This document shows, piece by piece, positions 33,865-43,147 of a DNA stretch of 64,000 bases (its first letter is position 1; every line of letters begins with the position of its first letter). The notes beneath the pieces are model-generated. The model was not told where the DNA came from. It made no database searches and saw only the letters and a program-made list of their open reading frames with translations. The stretch lies in NCBI RefSeq assembly GCF_018305005.1, contig NZ_JAGQEG010000013.1, forward strand, positions 1-64,000, in the 5' to 3' direction. A program made the position numbers and the translations under genes. This DNA comes from Collimonas silvisoli (GTDB lineage: Bacteria; Pseudomonadota; Gammaproteobacteria; Burkholderiales; Burkholderiaceae_D).

Positions 33865-35022
33865 ATGCCCACTCCAACTATCCACAGCGGTTTGTTCATC
33901 GGCTTGATGTCCGGCACCAGCCTGGACGGCGTCGATGGCGTCATCGCTGCATTTCCCAGCGCTCCGGCGCAGCATCCGGTAGCGACTCTGGCATCGGCAT
34001 ACGTGCCCTTTTCAAGCGCGCTGCGAGCCGAACTGATGGCGCTGCAAACCGCCGGCCAGAATGAAATCGAACGCGAAGCGCTGGTCGCCAATACCTTGGG
34101 TTCACACTATGCTGCTTGCGTTGAACGCTTGCTCGCGGACGCCGGCTTGCGGCCGGACCAGATCCGCGCCATCGGCGTTCACGGTCAAACCATCCGCCAT
34201 CGTCCCGAGCTCGGCTTTACGCGCCAAACCAACAACCCGGCACTGCTGGCCGAGCTGACCGGGATCGATGTGATCGCCGATTTTCGCAGCCGCGACATTG
34301 CCGCCGGCGGCCAGGGCGCGCCGCTGGTGCCGGCGTTTCATCAGGCGGTATTTGCCGCCCCTATCCAAACCCGGGTGGTGGTGAATATCGGCGGCATCGC
34401 CAACATCAGCGTGTTGCATGGCCGCGCAACGCCAGCGCAAAGCCGCGACGTTATCGGTTTCGATACCGGGCCTGGCAATGTCCTGATGGATCTGTGGATC
34501 AAGCGTCATCATGGCAAGAATTACGATGAGAACGGCTTGTGGGCGGCCAGCGGCCAACCTGCGCCAGCCTTACTCGACGCCATGCGCCGGGAAGAATACT
34601 TTGCCGCCGCGCCGCCCAAAAGCACCGGACGCGACCTGTTTCACGAGGCCTGGCTGGCAAAGCATCTGAGCGGCTTGCCAGCACTCAACCCTACCGACGT
34701 GCAGGCAACGCTGGCCGTATTGACTGCCACCACCATTGCGGACGCGATCGCACTGCATGCGCCGACGGCGCAAACCGTGTACGTCTGCGGCGGCGGCGCC
34801 TATAACCCGTATCTGATGCAGCAACTGGCGCAAGCGCTGCAGCAACGCCATCTGGCGGCAGCGGTGCAATCCACCGAGGCGCTCGGCATTGCTCCCAACC
34901 ATGTCGAGGCGGTGGCTTTCGCCTGGCTGGCGCTGCGTTTCGACCAGCGTTTGCCGGGTAACTTGCCGCTGGTAACGGGCGCGCGCGACGCACGGATTCT
35001 GGGAGCGCTGTATCCTGCTTAG
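33865..35022 (+). CDS. anmK: Anhydro-N-acetylmuramic acid kinase
   Basis: Kinase that opens and phosphorylates 1,6-anhydro-MurNAc recovered from the wall, giving MurNAc-6-phosphate for recycling. 385 residues. The N-terminal GLMSGTSLDGVDGV phosphate-binding motif and VVVNIGGIANISVL are typical. Placed 95 bp after the M23 peptidase on the same strand, with a strong terminator downstream. Confidence 0.95.
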   Translation: MPTPTIHSGLFIGLMSGTSLDGVDGVIAAFPSAPAQHPVATLASAYVPFSSALRAELMALQTAGQNEIEREALVANTLGSHYAACVERLLADAGLRPDQIRAIGVHGQTIRHRPELGFTRQTNNPALLAELTGIDVIADFRSRDIAAGGQGAPLVPAFHQAVFAAPIQTRVVVNIGGIANISVLHGRATPAQSRDVIGFDTGPGNVLMDLWIKRHHGKNYDENGLWAASGQPAPALLDAMRREEYFAAAPPKSTGRDLFHEAWLAKHLSGLPALNPTDVQATLAVLTATTIADAIALHAPTAQTVYVCGGGAYNPYLMQQLAQALQQRHLAAAVQSTEALGIAPNHVEAVAFAWLALRFDQRLPGNLPLVTGARDARILGALYPA

Positions 35023-35090
35023 CCCGCTTAGCTAAACGCTGGCGGAATCGGAGTCAGCGAACCTGCCCCTTCCTTGACCCGTCCCGAAAT

Positions 35091-35132
35091 AAAAAAGGAC
35101 GCCCGGGGATTTCTCCCCGGCGTCCTTTTTTT
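35091..35132. terminator. Bidirectional terminator between anmK and erpA
   Basis: A long GC stem (GGACG-CCGGGGA paired with TCCCCGG-CGTCC, one bulged C) is flanked by six A on the left and seven T on the right. It can therefore stop anmK transcripts on the plus strand and erpA transcripts on the minus strand. Confidence 0.88.
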
Positions 35133-35162
35133 AAAGAGCCGTCTATCAGTTATTAAGCTTAA

Positions 35163-35525
35163 TCAGGCCGAGAAAGAAGAACCACAGCCGCAAGTAGTCG
35201 TCGCATTCGGATTCTTGATCACGAATTGCGCGCCTTCCAAATCATCCTTGTAGTCGATTTCAGCGCCGACCAGATATTGATAGCTCATCGAGTCGATCAA
35301 TAGCTGCACACCATTCTTGCTCATGGTGGTGTCATCTTCATTGATGATTTCATCAAAGGTAAATCCGTACTGGAAACCGGAGCAACCGCCGCCCTGCACG
35401 AAAACGCGCAATTTGAGGTCTGGATTGCCTTCTTCTTCGATCAGCTGCGCAACCTTGGCGGCGGCGCTATCGGTAAATACGATCGGAGATGCGACTGCAT
35501 CTTGGATTTCAGCGACAGCATTCAT
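35163..35525 (-). CDS. erpA: Iron-sulfur insertion protein ErpA
   Basis: A-type Fe-S carrier (120 residues from the MNAVAEIQ start) that delivers clusters to apoproteins. The three conserved cysteines are in [11 protein letters not shown] and [10 protein letters not shown]. The longer frame starting at 35552 would add nine unconserved residues. An 83-bp gap separates it from the bactofilin gene on the same strand. Confidence 0.94.
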   Translation of the reverse strand: MNAVAEIQDAVASPIVFTDSAAAKVAQLIEEEGNPDLKLRVFVQGGGCSGFQYGFTFDEIINEDDTTMSKNGVQLLIDSMSYQYLVGAEIDYKDDLEGAQFVIKNPNATTTCGCGSSFSA

Positions 35526-35608
35526 TTTTTGGCTCCTGCGGGGTACATACAATACTGCATTATAGGCGCTCGCCTGAATTCATGCAGGCAAAGCCTAAAA
35601 CCGTGGTT

Positions 35609-36004
35609 TCAGGCAGATTGCGACATGGCAAGCTTCAGCACCGGCTCAGCCGCGTTCTGTTCATGGGTCAGCTTGCCGCTTACCAAAGCGCCGCTATGCA
35701 TTTCCAGCGCCTTGTAATTTACATCACCGGTTATGCGGGCTTTCGGCTGCAATTCAAGCAGCTCGGCAGAATAAACATTGCCGCGGATTTCGCCGTTGAC
35801 CACCAAATGGGCAACCCGCACGTCGCCTTCCACCTTGGCGCTCTCGGAAATCACCAGGACGCTGGTTTGACCAGCCTCAGCCAGCACATTGCCTTTCACA
35901 TTACCGTCGATGCGGAGACCGCCCTTGAAATGGACATCGCCCTCGATACTGGTCGACGAACCAATCAAGCTATCGATAGTGCTCTTTGCTTTGCGATTGA
36001 ACAT
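35609..36004 (-). CDS. Bactofilin
   Basis: Polymer-forming cytoskeletal protein. 131 residues from MFNRKAKSTIDSLIG, the usual start. The central region of about 90 residues (VHFKGGLRIDGNVKGNV and onward) has the repeating hydrophobic/glycine pattern of the right-handed beta-helix; the terminal tails are short and disordered. Bactofilins form membrane-associated filaments used for local wall synthesis or stalk and shape control. Adjacent genes encode a coiled-coil membrane protein and ErpA. Confidence 0.93.
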   Translation of the reverse strand: MFNRKAKSTIDSLIGSSTSIEGDVHFKGGLRIDGNVKGNVLAEAGQTSVLVISESAKVEGDVRVAHLVVNGEIRGNVYSAELLELQPKARITGDVNYKALEMHSGALVSGKLTHEQNAAEPVLKLAMSQSA

Positions 36005-36017
36005 GATGTTTCCTTTT

Positions 36018-36752
36018 TTACAAATTAGAGGTTTGCTGCGCACGCATCTGGCCTTTTTCCATGACCTTGGCTTGAATCGCCTTGACCACGGCGCCTTCCG
36101 GCAAAGTCAGTTCAGCCTCGACCCGCTGGTAATACTTGAAATCCAACTGGGAAGCGGCCTTCTCTGCGGCCGTGGCGTTGGCATTGGGGAAAGTCAGCAC
36201 AACGCTTTTTCCAGCGACAGTGGCACTCACCAGCAGTTGCACGCTCCCAACAAAATTGCCGCTCTTGCCGCCTTGCATGATCAGCATCCGATAGCGCAAT
36301 TGCGTCGGCGTCAGCAGTTCGGCGCTCAGACGCTGAATCGTAATACCTTGCTTGCCTGTCGCATTCGGCAGCAAGCCTTCAAAAAAAGCCAGATCCTCTT
36401 TCAGCTTGGCATTTTCGGCTCCCAGGGCCTTGATCTGCTGACCCAGCTGCTCCTGCGCCGCCTTCTCGATATTGAGCCGGCTTTCGGCGGCATTGACGGT
36501 GCTCGAAAATCGATCGCGCTCGGCCGTCAAAGTGCTCACTTTCTCATTCAGATCTGCCAACTGCTGTTTGCTCACTGCAGGACTACGACCGGTGAAATCA
36601 CGCCCCAGATCATATATCCACATCGCGACGGCGCCGCCAAATCCCAGAACCAGCACCAGCAAAAGCGCTTTCAACGGCCATGGGAAATGGCTTTTCACCG
36701 TCATTTTCGGCGCCGAGATCGACATGCGCCGGACCCACAACTTATACTTCAT
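36018..36752 (-). CDS. DUF6776-type membrane coiled-coil protein
   Basis: 244 residues: a basic cytoplasmic N-terminus, one transmembrane helix (about residues 28-48), a long coiled coil (about 58-125) and a C-terminal beta-rich domain of about 110 residues. I recognise the layout as the betaproteobacterial DUF6776 group but know no function. It lies 13 bp upstream of the bactofilin gene on the same strand, so the two are probably co-transcribed. The coiled-coil part is predicted to be periplasmic. Confidence 0.7.
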   Translation of the reverse strand: MKYKLWVRRMSISAPKMTVKSHFPWPLKALLLVLVLGFGGAVAMWIYDLGRDFTGRSPAVSKQQLADLNEKVSTLTAERDRFSSTVNAAESRLNIEKAAQEQLGQQIKALGAENAKLKEDLAFFEGLLPNATGKQGITIQRLSAELLTPTQLRYRMLIMQGGKSGNFVGSVQLLVSATVAGKSVVLTFPNANATAAEKAASQLDFKYYQRVEAELTLPEGAVVKAIQAKVMEKGQMRAQQTSNL

Positions 36753-36807
36753 CGCGGCCGGCTCCGTCGCTCAATAACATCTGCATACGACACAGCGGCC
36801 AACCGCA

Positions 36808-37845
36808 TCATGGCATTACCGGCACGTGCAGCAAACCGGTGGTCTCTTCCAGGCCGAACATCAGGTTCATACATTGCACTGCCTGACCAGCCGATCCTTT
36901 GACCAGATTGTCTTGCACCACCAGCACCACCAACGTATCGCCGTTGTCAGGACGGTGCAAAGCGATCCGCAACATATTCGAACCGCGGGTGGAGCGGGTT
37001 TCCGGATGCGAGCCAAACGGCATGACGTCGACAAACGGCTCATTCTTGTAAGCATCTTCAAACAGCGCCTGCAGCGCCGCGTTGTCGATATCTTTGGTCA
37101 GACGCGCGTAAATGGTCGAATGCATGCCGCGAATCATCGGCACCAGATGTGGCGTAAACAGCAAGCCGACTTTTTTGTCGGTCAATTTGCTGAGCTGCTC
37201 TACCGTTTCAGGCGAATGCCGGTGGCCGGACACGCCGTAGGCCTTGAAATTGTCGCTGGCTTCCGAAAACAGCATGCCGATTTCCGTCTTGCGGCCGCCG
37301 CCTGATACGCCTGATTTGCAATCGGCGATGAGGTGCGAAGCATCTACTACGTCGGCCTTCAGCAAGGGTGCCAGCCCGAGTTGCATGGTGGTTGGATAAC
37401 AACCTGGATTGCCGATGATGCGCGCTTTCTTGATGGCAGCGCGATTCAGCTCGGGTAAGCCATACACGGCTTCCTTCAACAGTTCAGGGCAGCTGTGCTG
37501 CATCTTGTACCACTTCTCGAATGCTGTCGTGTCCTGCAGGCGAAAGTCGGCGGCCAGATCGATCAGCTTGACGCCGGCTTCCAGCAGCTCCGGGGCTTGC
37601 GCCATGGCGACGCCGTGCGGGGTGGCAAAGAACACTACGTCGCACTCGGTCAGGCGCGCTTTCTCAGGCACCGAAAATGCCAGCTCTACACGGCCGCGCA
37701 AAGACGGATACATGTCGGCAATCGGCATGCCGTCTTCCTTGCGCGAAGTCACCGCCTGCAATTGCGCATGCGGATGGGTTGCCAGCAAACGCAGCAACTC
37801 GACTCCGGTATAACCCGTACCACCCACAATCCCGACTTTGATCAT
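36808..37845 (-). CDS. argC: N-acetyl-gamma-glutamyl-phosphate reductase
   Basis: NADPH-dependent third enzyme of arginine biosynthesis. The start [20 protein letters not shown] gives 345 residues; upstream open frame is not conserved in type. The nucleotide motif GGTGYTG and the active-site cysteine in [14 protein letters not shown] are visible. It follows rplM-rpsI after a terminator and a gene-free leader of 304 bp. Confidence 0.97.
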   Translation of the reverse strand: MIKVGIVGGTGYTGVELLRLLATHPHAQLQAVTSRKEDGMPIADMYPSLRGRVELAFSVPEKARLTECDVVFFATPHGVAMAQAPELLEAGVKLIDLAADFRLQDTTAFEKWYKMQHSCPELLKEAVYGLPELNRAAIKKARIIGNPGCYPTTMQLGLAPLLKADVVDASHLIADCKSGVSGGGRKTEIGMLFSEASDNFKAYGVSGHRHSPETVEQLSKLTDKKVGLLFTPHLVPMIRGMHSTIYARLTKDIDNAALQALFEDAYKNEPFVDVMPFGSHPETRSTRGSNMLRIALHRPDNGDTLVVLVVQDNLVKGSAGQAVQCMNLMFGLEETTGLLHVPVMP

Positions 37846-38096
37846 CTTTTTTTCCTTGCATGGAGCCGCACATGTTTTCAATCCGGTTTTTCGAACCTGA
37901 GATGAAAATTGTACGATGTTGGTACCCGATATTTTTGGGTAAATTGCCGCCAAGAGCGGGCTATTTTATCAGCCAATGAATCGTTAAGGCTGCTTAACAT
38001 TCAAATCGGAAACGGCTTGCAATCACAAGCGCCGTAGCGCTTTGCCAATGTTACGTTTTCATAAAGAGACGCAACCAAGGAGACGCAACAAATGAC
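37846..38096. other. Gene-free leader between rpsI and argC
   Basis: Upstream region of argC. It contains a six-bp hairpin (AAGCGC-CGTA-GCGCTT near 38028-38043) and a direct repeat GAGACGCAAC (twice within 38067-38090). No ORF with coding character, no clear ARG-box palindrome and no convincing -35/-10 pair. Confidence 0.5.
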
Positions 38097-38130
38097 AAAA
38101 AGCCGCCAGGCGCGAACCTGGCGGCTTTTC
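38097..38130 (-). terminator. Terminator of the rplM-rpsI operon
   Basis: On the minus strand AAGCCGCCAGG pairs with CCTGGCGGCTT around a short loop and is followed by a run of five T, 20 nt after the rpsI stop. Confidence 0.9.
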
Positions 38131-38149
38131 GATATTCTGAAAGCGTAGA

Positions 38150-38542
38150 TTAGCGCTTGGAGAATTGTTTTGCGCGACGTGCCTTGCGCAAACCGACCTT
38201 CTTACGTTCAACTTCACGTGCATCACGTGTAACGAAGCCGGCTTTCGACAGTTCCGATTTCAACGTTGCATCGTAGTCGATCAGAGCACGAGTGATGCCG
38301 TGGCGAACTGCACCAGCCTGGCCGGACTCGCCGCCGCCGCTGACATTGACCTTGATGTCGAAAGTTTCGACATGGTTAGTCAGTTCCAGTGGTTGACGAA
38401 TCACCATCAGACCGGTTTCGCGCGAAAAGTATTCATTCGCTGGCTTGCCGTTGACGACGATTTGGCCGGAGCCGGACTTGATGAAGACGCGAGCCACTGC
38501 ACTCTTGCGACGGCCGGTTCCGTAATTGTAGTTACCGATCAT
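38150..38542 (-). CDS. rpsI: 30S ribosomal protein S9
   Basis: 130-residue small-subunit protein whose C-terminal tail reaches the P site. It begins [20 protein letters not shown] and ends with the conserved [14 protein letters not shown], where the last SKR contacts P-site tRNA. Nine bases separate it from rplM; the rplM-rpsI pair is a conserved operon. Confidence 0.99.
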   Translation of the reverse strand: MIGNYNYGTGRRKSAVARVFIKSGSGQIVVNGKPANEYFSRETGLMVIRQPLELTNHVETFDIKVNVSGGGESGQAGAVRHGITRALIDYDATLKSELSKAGFVTRDAREVERKKVGLRKARRAKQFSKR

Positions 38543-38551
38543 GTCTGTTCC

Positions 38552-38980
38552 TTAGATTTCGAGTGCTTTAGGTTGCTGCGCAGTGTGCGGATGGCTGCCA
38601 TCTGCATACACTTTGAGCTTCTTGATCATGGCGTAGCCAAGCGGACCCTTAGGCAGCATGCCCTTGACCGCTTTTTCCAGCGCACGACCTGGAAAACGCT
38701 GTTGCATTTTCAGGAAATTTGTTTCGTAGATGCCGCCTGGATAACCGGAGTGACGGAAGTACGTCTTGTCGGTTGCCTTGGCGCCAGTGACGCGCAGTTT
38801 GCCTGCATTGATGACGACGATGAAATCGCCGGTATCAACGTGAGGAGTAAATTCCGGTTTGTGTTTGCCGCGCAGTCGGAGTGCCACTTCGCTGGCAACA
38901 CGTCCGAGGACTTTGTCCGTCGCGTCAATCACGAACCAATCACGCTGGACTTCATGGCCCTTAGCGGAAAAAGTTTTCAT
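38552..38980 (-). CDS. rplM: 50S ribosomal protein L13
   Basis: 142-residue early-assembly large-subunit protein. It begins [20 protein letters not shown] and carries the conserved [21 protein letters not shown]-terminus. Preceded by a near-consensus promoter and a leader of about 135 nt. In E. coli, L13 represses its own operon through the mRNA leader, and the leader here could serve the same purpose. Confidence 0.99.
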   Translation of the reverse strand: MKTFSAKGHEVQRDWFVIDATDKVLGRVASEVALRLRGKHKPEFTPHVDTGDFIVVINAGKLRVTGAKATDKTYFRHSGYPGGIYETNFLKMQQRFPGRALEKAVKGMLPKGPLGYAMIKKLKVYADGSHPHTAQQPKALEI

Positions 38981-39092
38981 GTTGACTTCCTAACTAGTTT
39001 AATTCGCTCAAATGGTGGTTCCATCGCTATCGGAAACCAGGCTGTTACACCTGATCCTCGTCCTGCATCAGCGACAGACTCTTCCTTGTTAT

Positions 39093-39115
39093 CTTTTCCT
39101 GAGCAAACGGAAAAG
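39093..39115 (-). promoter_or_regulatory. Hairpin at the 5' end of the rplM leader RNA
   Basis: CTTTTCC pairs with GGAAAAG over a 9-nt loop, right at the predicted transcript start. Position in the leader of the L13-S9 operon suggests an autoregulatory or stabilising element; sequence similarity to known L13 leaders was not testable here. Confidence 0.4.
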
Positions 39116-39121
39116 CCGTAA

Positions 39122-39151
39122 ATTATAGCTTTTTCAATGACTTGGCGTCAA
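39122..39151 (-). promoter_or_regulatory. Sigma-70 promoter of rplM-rpsI
   Basis: Minus strand TTGACG (39151-39146), 18-bp spacer, TATAAT (39127-39122). The predicted start near 39115 leaves a leader of about 135 nt. Confidence 0.85.
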
Positions 39152-39231
39152 ACAGATTGAATAAAATTACCATTTACGCTAGGAATTGTTGTAAATGCCG
39201 CTGTAAATGCAATCGCGTCGGTCATGCGGAT

Positions 39232-39332
39232 AAAAGAAAACCCGAACTGCGCTTGGGCATCGGGTTTAAATCCACTCCAATGGAGGGGTGGAGGAGACAT
39301 AACGCTAATTGCCGACAATCAATCCGGCAATC
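39232..39332 (-). ncRNA. Candidate small RNA with intrinsic terminator
   Basis: About 100 nt on the minus strand. From the predicted start there is a 7-bp hairpin (ATTGCCG / CGGCAAT, 39331-39308), an unpaired pyrimidine-rich stretch with CTCCTCC, a second hairpin around CTCC-ATT-GGAG (39291-39272), and a terminator (AAACCCGA / TCGGGTTT then TCTTTT, 39267-39232). A 17-bp-spaced promoter sits exactly in front. The exposed CTCCTCC resembles an anti-Shine-Dalgarno motif. It could also encode a small peptide (ATG near 39299), but the RNA reading explains more of the structure. Confidence 0.45.
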
Positions 39333-39338
39333 AAATTA

Positions 39339-39367
39339 ATCTTAGCAAACGGAATTGTGCGTCGCAA
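39339..39367 (-). promoter_or_regulatory. Putative promoter of the candidate sRNA
   Basis: Minus strand TTGCGA (39367-39362), 17-bp spacer, TAAGAT (39344-39339). The expected start near 39332 coincides with the first base of the 5' hairpin. Confidence 0.5.
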
Positions 39368-39495
39368 GGCAAGAAACCGAGGTTTTCACCCAAAAATATG
39401 CCTTGAATTTTCCTTCAGCCAACGAAATCCAGGCTAAACCACATCCGCCAAGAGCAGTTAGAATATTGCGACACAATCACTTCCCACGGGATCAT

Positions 39496-39939
39496 ATGGA
39501 ATGCACAGTTCGCTGGACCGGCTTGTCCGGCATGACGTTTTTAGCTGAAACCGGCTCCGGCCATGTATTGGCGATGGATGGCGCACCGGAGGGCGGCGGC
39601 CGCAATCTGGCGCCGCGGCCGATGGAAGTGGTGCTGGCCGGCACCGGCGGCTGCACCGCGTATGACGTGGTGCTGATCTTGCGCAAAAGCCGTCAGGATG
39701 TCCGCGGCTGCGACGTCACGCTGAAATCGGAACGGGCGGAGACAGAACCAAAGGTATTCACCAAGATTCACTTCCATTTCACCGTGCGCGGCCGCAATCT
39801 GAAGCCTAATCTGGTGGAGCGCGCCATCAAGCTGTCGCATGAAAAATACTGCTCGGCCTCGATCATGCTGGAAAAAACCGCCGAGATCACCCATTCCTTC
39901 GAAATCGTCGACGACCTGGCGGAAACCGCCGCCGACTAA
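39496..39939 (+). CDS. OsmC family peroxidase-like protein
   Basis: 147 residues from MECTVRWTGLSGMTFLAETG; the frame is open upstream but the added 47 residues are not OsmC-like. The two family cysteines are present, in GGCTAYDV and EKYCSASIML, so thiol-dependent peroxide or hydroperoxide reduction is possible. It belongs to the YhfA-like branch by length. Convergent with coq7, with 8 bp between the stops. Confidence 0.9.
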   Translation: MECTVRWTGLSGMTFLAETGSGHVLAMDGAPEGGGRNLAPRPMEVVLAGTGGCTAYDVVLILRKSRQDVRGCDVTLKSERAETEPKVFTKIHFHFTVRGRNLKPNLVERAIKLSHEKYCSASIMLEKTAEITHSFEIVDDLAETAAD

Positions 39940-39947
39940 CTTTAGCT

Positions 39948-40586
39948 TTAGATATGGTAGGCGACTGTTGTCATCACTTTCGACATCGCCTGCATCACCC
40001 TTTGCACCGGGCGCGGCATTTCAGCCGCCCCCAATGCCCGCGCCGCCTCGCCGTGGGCGACTTCATCGTCGCGCATCTGCTCGACGATGGCGCGCGACTT
40101 GGCGTCTTGCAACGGCAATTTTTCCAGATGGCTGCTTAAATGCGCTTCGACCTGGCGCTCGGTTTCCGATACAAAACTCAGGCTGCGCACATCGCCCAGG
40201 CGCGCCGCCAACGTTCCCAGCGCATAGGAGCCGGCGTACCACAGCGGATTCAGGAGGCTGACGTGCGAACCCAGCTCACGCAAGCGTTCCGCAGTCCAGG
40301 CCAGATGATCTTCCTCTTCCCTGCCCGCTTCGGCAAATTGCTGTTTGATCGCCTCGCCTTGGGCGAAGCGGCCTTGGGCGTCATATAGCGCCTGCGCGCA
40401 GACTTCGCCGACGTGATTGACCCGCATCAGGCCAGCGCTGTGGCGCTGCTCGGCGGCATCCAGCACGCCGTCGGCTGCCTGCAACGCCGGATTCGGCCGG
40501 GATGCGGCGGCTTGTCCAGTGATCACTCGCAAGGCGTTGTCGAAATCGGCGATGGCTTTGTCTATGAATGGCATGTGAAGAGTCAT
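39948..40586 (-). CDS. coq7: Demethoxyubiquinone hydroxylase
   Basis: Di-iron oxygenase that hydroxylates 2-polyprenyl-3-methyl-6-methoxy-1,4-benzoquinone in ubiquinone synthesis. 212 residues. The iron-ligand carboxylates are visible in [25 protein letters not shown] and [12 protein letters not shown]. It is the aerobic alternative to UbiF in many betaproteobacteria. Confidence 0.95.
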   Translation of the reverse strand: MTLHMPFIDKAIADFDNALRVITGQAAASRPNPALQAADGVLDAAEQRHSAGLMRVNHVGEVCAQALYDAQGRFAQGEAIKQQFAEAGREEEDHLAWTAERLRELGSHVSLLNPLWYAGSYALGTLAARLGDVRSLSFVSETERQVEAHLSSHLEKLPLQDAKSRAIVEQMRDDEVAHGEAARALGAAEMPRPVQRVMQAMSKVMTTVAYHI

Positions 40587-40623
40587 TTATGGTGGGAAGT
40601 GATTGAATTTTATCAGGCTGGCA

Positions 40624-41469
40624 TCAGTTACTGCGCTTTGGCCGAAACACTGCGGCGTCCGCATAAAAAGCCTGGCCCTGATCACCGCTCCAGCCTGGCA
40701 CCCCCAACACCGGTAATGGCGTCAGACGTCCGATCAACGCGTCTTGCTGCGCCAGATCGCTAGCCACATGCCGGTCGATCCAGTCGCTCTTGGCTTCATC
40801 TGCCAATCCAAAATAAGACTCTGGAACGCTGATCACCAAAGTATGTGCAGTGATCGCCTTATAGGGCTGCACCAGTTTTTCCAGCAAGGCGTGGCCGAAC
40901 AGCCAGACTTCGGCATCGCGGGCAAACATATGGCCTTGTTCGATAAACACTTGCTGCCATTGGTGCTGGCGCAAGGCGCCGATCAGCGCATGCCCGGCGG
41001 CATTGTCCGGCACCAAAAGCAGCGCCGCATTTTCATCAAAGATGGTGGCGGCGTCGCGCGCCGCGCCGCGCGGTTTGCTGCTGCCGGAGAGCGTGCCGGC
41101 CTTGGCCAGTTCGGCGGCTTGCAGTGCGTTCAGGCGCGCCTTGATGGCGGGGAATGACAACCAGATCAGCGCATTCAGGAAATCGTGGAGATTATCGCGG
41201 GTCGGCACCTTGCCGCTGCTGCCGATGAATGCTTCGTAGGCAGTCGCTGCCGGCAGTTCGGCTTGCGCCACAAAGCTGATCGGCAAACCCAGATAGTTGC
41301 GGATGGCGCGCTCTTGCGCGACTGCATTCAAGGCTTGCCGCCAGTCGCCGGCAGCAGTCAATCGCTGGCCGAGAGCGTGAAAAGGCTTGAGCCAGGGTTG
41401 CGACCAATCGATGGCTGCTGGCAAAGATGCGGACGCATCGGGAAAATGGGGAGCGACAGGAGTAGACAT
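40624..41469 (-). CDS. DUF3025 domain-containing protein
   Basis: 281 residues, cytosolic by appearance (no signal peptide or membrane helix). It fits the DUF3025 family: the VPTRDNLHDFLNALIWLSFP stretch and the C-terminal ACADAAVFRPKR-like end (FYADAAVFRPKRS) are typical as I know the family. Function unknown. It sits between cobA and coq7 on the same strand with 37-bp and 32-bp gaps. Confidence 0.8.
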   Translation of the reverse strand: MSTPVAPHFPDASASLPAAIDWSQPWLKPFHALGQRLTAAGDWRQALNAVAQERAIRNYLGLPISFVAQAELPAATAYEAFIGSSGKVPTRDNLHDFLNALIWLSFPAIKARLNALQAAELAKAGTLSGSSKPRGAARDAATIFDENAALLLVPDNAAGHALIGALRQHQWQQVFIEQGHMFARDAEVWLFGHALLEKLVQPYKAITAHTLVISVPESYFGLADEAKSDWIDRHVASDLAQQDALIGRLTPLPVLGVPGWSGDQGQAFYADAAVFRPKRSN

Positions 41470-41501
41470 TTACCGCGCATTTTACCCCGCGCGCAGGCAA
41501 C

Positions 41502-42284
41502 TCAGCCCAATGCCCGCCGCAAATTGTCCAGCCCGATCTCAGCGAAGGCGTCGGCGCAACGCACCACTTCGCCGATGACGATAATGCTGGGGCTGCCAAG
41601 GCCGCTGTCATGCAAAGCTTGCGGCAGCTGGTCCAGGCTGGTCAGCAGTTGCGCTTGCGTGTTCAAGGTCGCCGACTGGATCACCGCGACCGGCATAGTT
41701 CCGGCCATGCCCGCCGCCAGCAGACTCTGCTGCAACTGTGCACAACGCGCAACACCCATGTACACCACCAGCGTCAGGCCGCTTGCCGCCAACGCCGTCC
41801 AGTTCGGCTGCGCGCTTTCGCTCTTGCCATGGCCGGTGACGAAAATCACGCCCTGGCTATAGTCGCGATGGGTAGCCGCGATGCCGATGCTGGCCGCAGC
41901 TGCCATGCCGCTGGTAATCCCCGGCACCACCTCGACCGTCACTCCTTGCTGGCGCAAATGGGCGCGCTCTTCGCCGCCGCGGCCGAACAGATAGGGATCG
42001 CCGCCTTTCAGACGGACTACGCAATGACCTGCCTGCGCCTCCACCGCCATCAGGCGTTCGATGAATTCTTGCGAAGTCGATTGGCAGCCGCCGCGCTTGC
42101 CGACATGGATCACGCGTGCGCTATCTCGCGCATGCGCCAGCACCTCGGGATTGACCAGATCGTCCACCAGCAACACATCGGCCTGAGCGATCGCCTTGAC
42201 GGCCTTCAACGTCAGCAAATCCGGATCACCGGGTCCGGCGCCTACCAGCATCACTTTGCCTGCTTGCTTCACGACTTGTTTCAT
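41502..42284 (-). CDS. cobA: Uroporphyrinogen-III C-methyltransferase
   Basis: SAM-dependent enzyme that makes precorrin-2, the branch point to sirohaem and cobalamin. Choosing the second ATG (MKQVVKQAGKVMLVGAG) gives 260 residues with AGGAG seven bases upstream; the first ATG is only one base from that site. VGAGPGDPDLLTLKA, VRLKGGDPYLFGRGGEE and VPGITSGMAA are conserved. Its place 16 bp after nrtD suggests it supplies sirohaem for assimilatory nitrite reductase. No CysG-type dehydrogenase domain is fused. Confidence 0.94.
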   Translation of the reverse strand: MKQVVKQAGKVMLVGAGPGDPDLLTLKAVKAIAQADVLLVDDLVNPEVLAHARDSARVIHVGKRGGCQSTSQEFIERLMAVEAQAGHCVVRLKGGDPYLFGRGGEERAHLRQQGVTVEVVPGITSGMAAAASIGIAATHRDYSQGVIFVTGHGKSESAQPNWTALAASGLTLVVYMGVARCAQLQQSLLAAGMAGTMPVAVIQSATLNTQAQLLTSLDQLPQALHDSGLGSPSIIVIGEVVRCADAFAEIGLDNLRRALG

Positions 42285-42300
42285 GTTCATGCTCCTGCCA

Positions 42301-43128
42301 TCAAGCCGCTTGCGCGACCGGATGGGCTTGTTTGCGATACAGGAATTCCAGCACCGAGGTCCGGTACTCGGCATACAACGGGTCCTGCGCCAGAGCCACA
42401 CGTTCGCGCGGCCGGGCCAGCCGTACCTGCACGATGTCGCCGATGGTGGCGGCGGGACCGTTAGTCATCATCACGATGCGGTCGGACAACAGCACCGCTT
42501 CGTCAACATCGTGCGTCACCATCACCACCGTCGATGCAGTCTTGGCGACAATCTTCAGCAACTCGTCCTGCAAGTGAGCGCGGGTCAAGGCGTCCAGTGC
42601 GCCGAACGGTTCGTCCATCAGCAATACTTTAGGTTCCATCGCCAAGGCGCGGGCAATGCCGACCCGTTGTTTCATGCCGCCGGAAATTTCATGCGGACGC
42701 TTTTGTCCGGCCGCTGTCAGCCCTACCATCGCCAAAGCAGCCTTGGTACGCTCCTTCAAGGCGCTCTTGTTTTCGGTCGCCGCAAACACACGCTCCACAC
42801 CAAGATAGATATTTTCGTGGCAGGTCAGCCAAGGCAGCAGCGAATGGTTTTGGAACACCACCGCGCGTTCAGGCGACGGGCCGCCGATTTCGCGGTTGGC
42901 GCAGATCAGCACGCCGTCGCTCGGCAGCAGCAGGCCGGCGATCAGATTCAACAGGGTCGATTTGCCGCAACCGGAATGGCCGATCAAGGTCACGAACTCG
43001 CCCTTGCGCACGGTCAGGTTGATATCGCGCAGCGCATGAAACTGGCCTTTGCTGGTGTTGAACACCATTTCGGCTTGATGGATATCGATGAATCTGGCGT
43101 CGCGTTGTTCCATGTTTTTCTCCGTCAT
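42301..43128 (-). CDS. nrtD: Nitrate ABC transporter ATPase
   Basis: ATP-binding subunit of a nitrate/nitrite importer (about 275 residues). Walker [10 protein letters not shown], signature [15 protein letters not shown] and Walker [13 protein letters not shown] are all present. The second in-frame candidate start (MTEKNMEQ) is chosen because GGAG lies six bases upstream; the next ATG five codons on also has GGAG at good distance. No NrtC-like C-terminal solute-binding domain is fused. Confidence 0.92.
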   Translation of the reverse strand: MTEKNMEQRDARFIDIHQAEMVFNTSKGQFHALRDINLTVRKGEFVTLIGHSGCGKSTLLNLIAGLLLPSDGVLICANREIGGPSPERAVVFQNHSLLPWLTCHENIYLGVERVFAATENKSALKERTKAALAMVGLTAAGQKRPHEISGGMKQRVGIARALAMEPKVLLMDEPFGALDALTRAHLQDELLKIVAKTASTVVMVTHDVDEAVLLSDRIVMMTNGPAATIGDIVQVRLARPRERVALAQDPLYAEYRTSVLEFLYRKQAHPVAQAA

Positions 43129-43147
43129 GACTTGCTCCGGCACTGAC

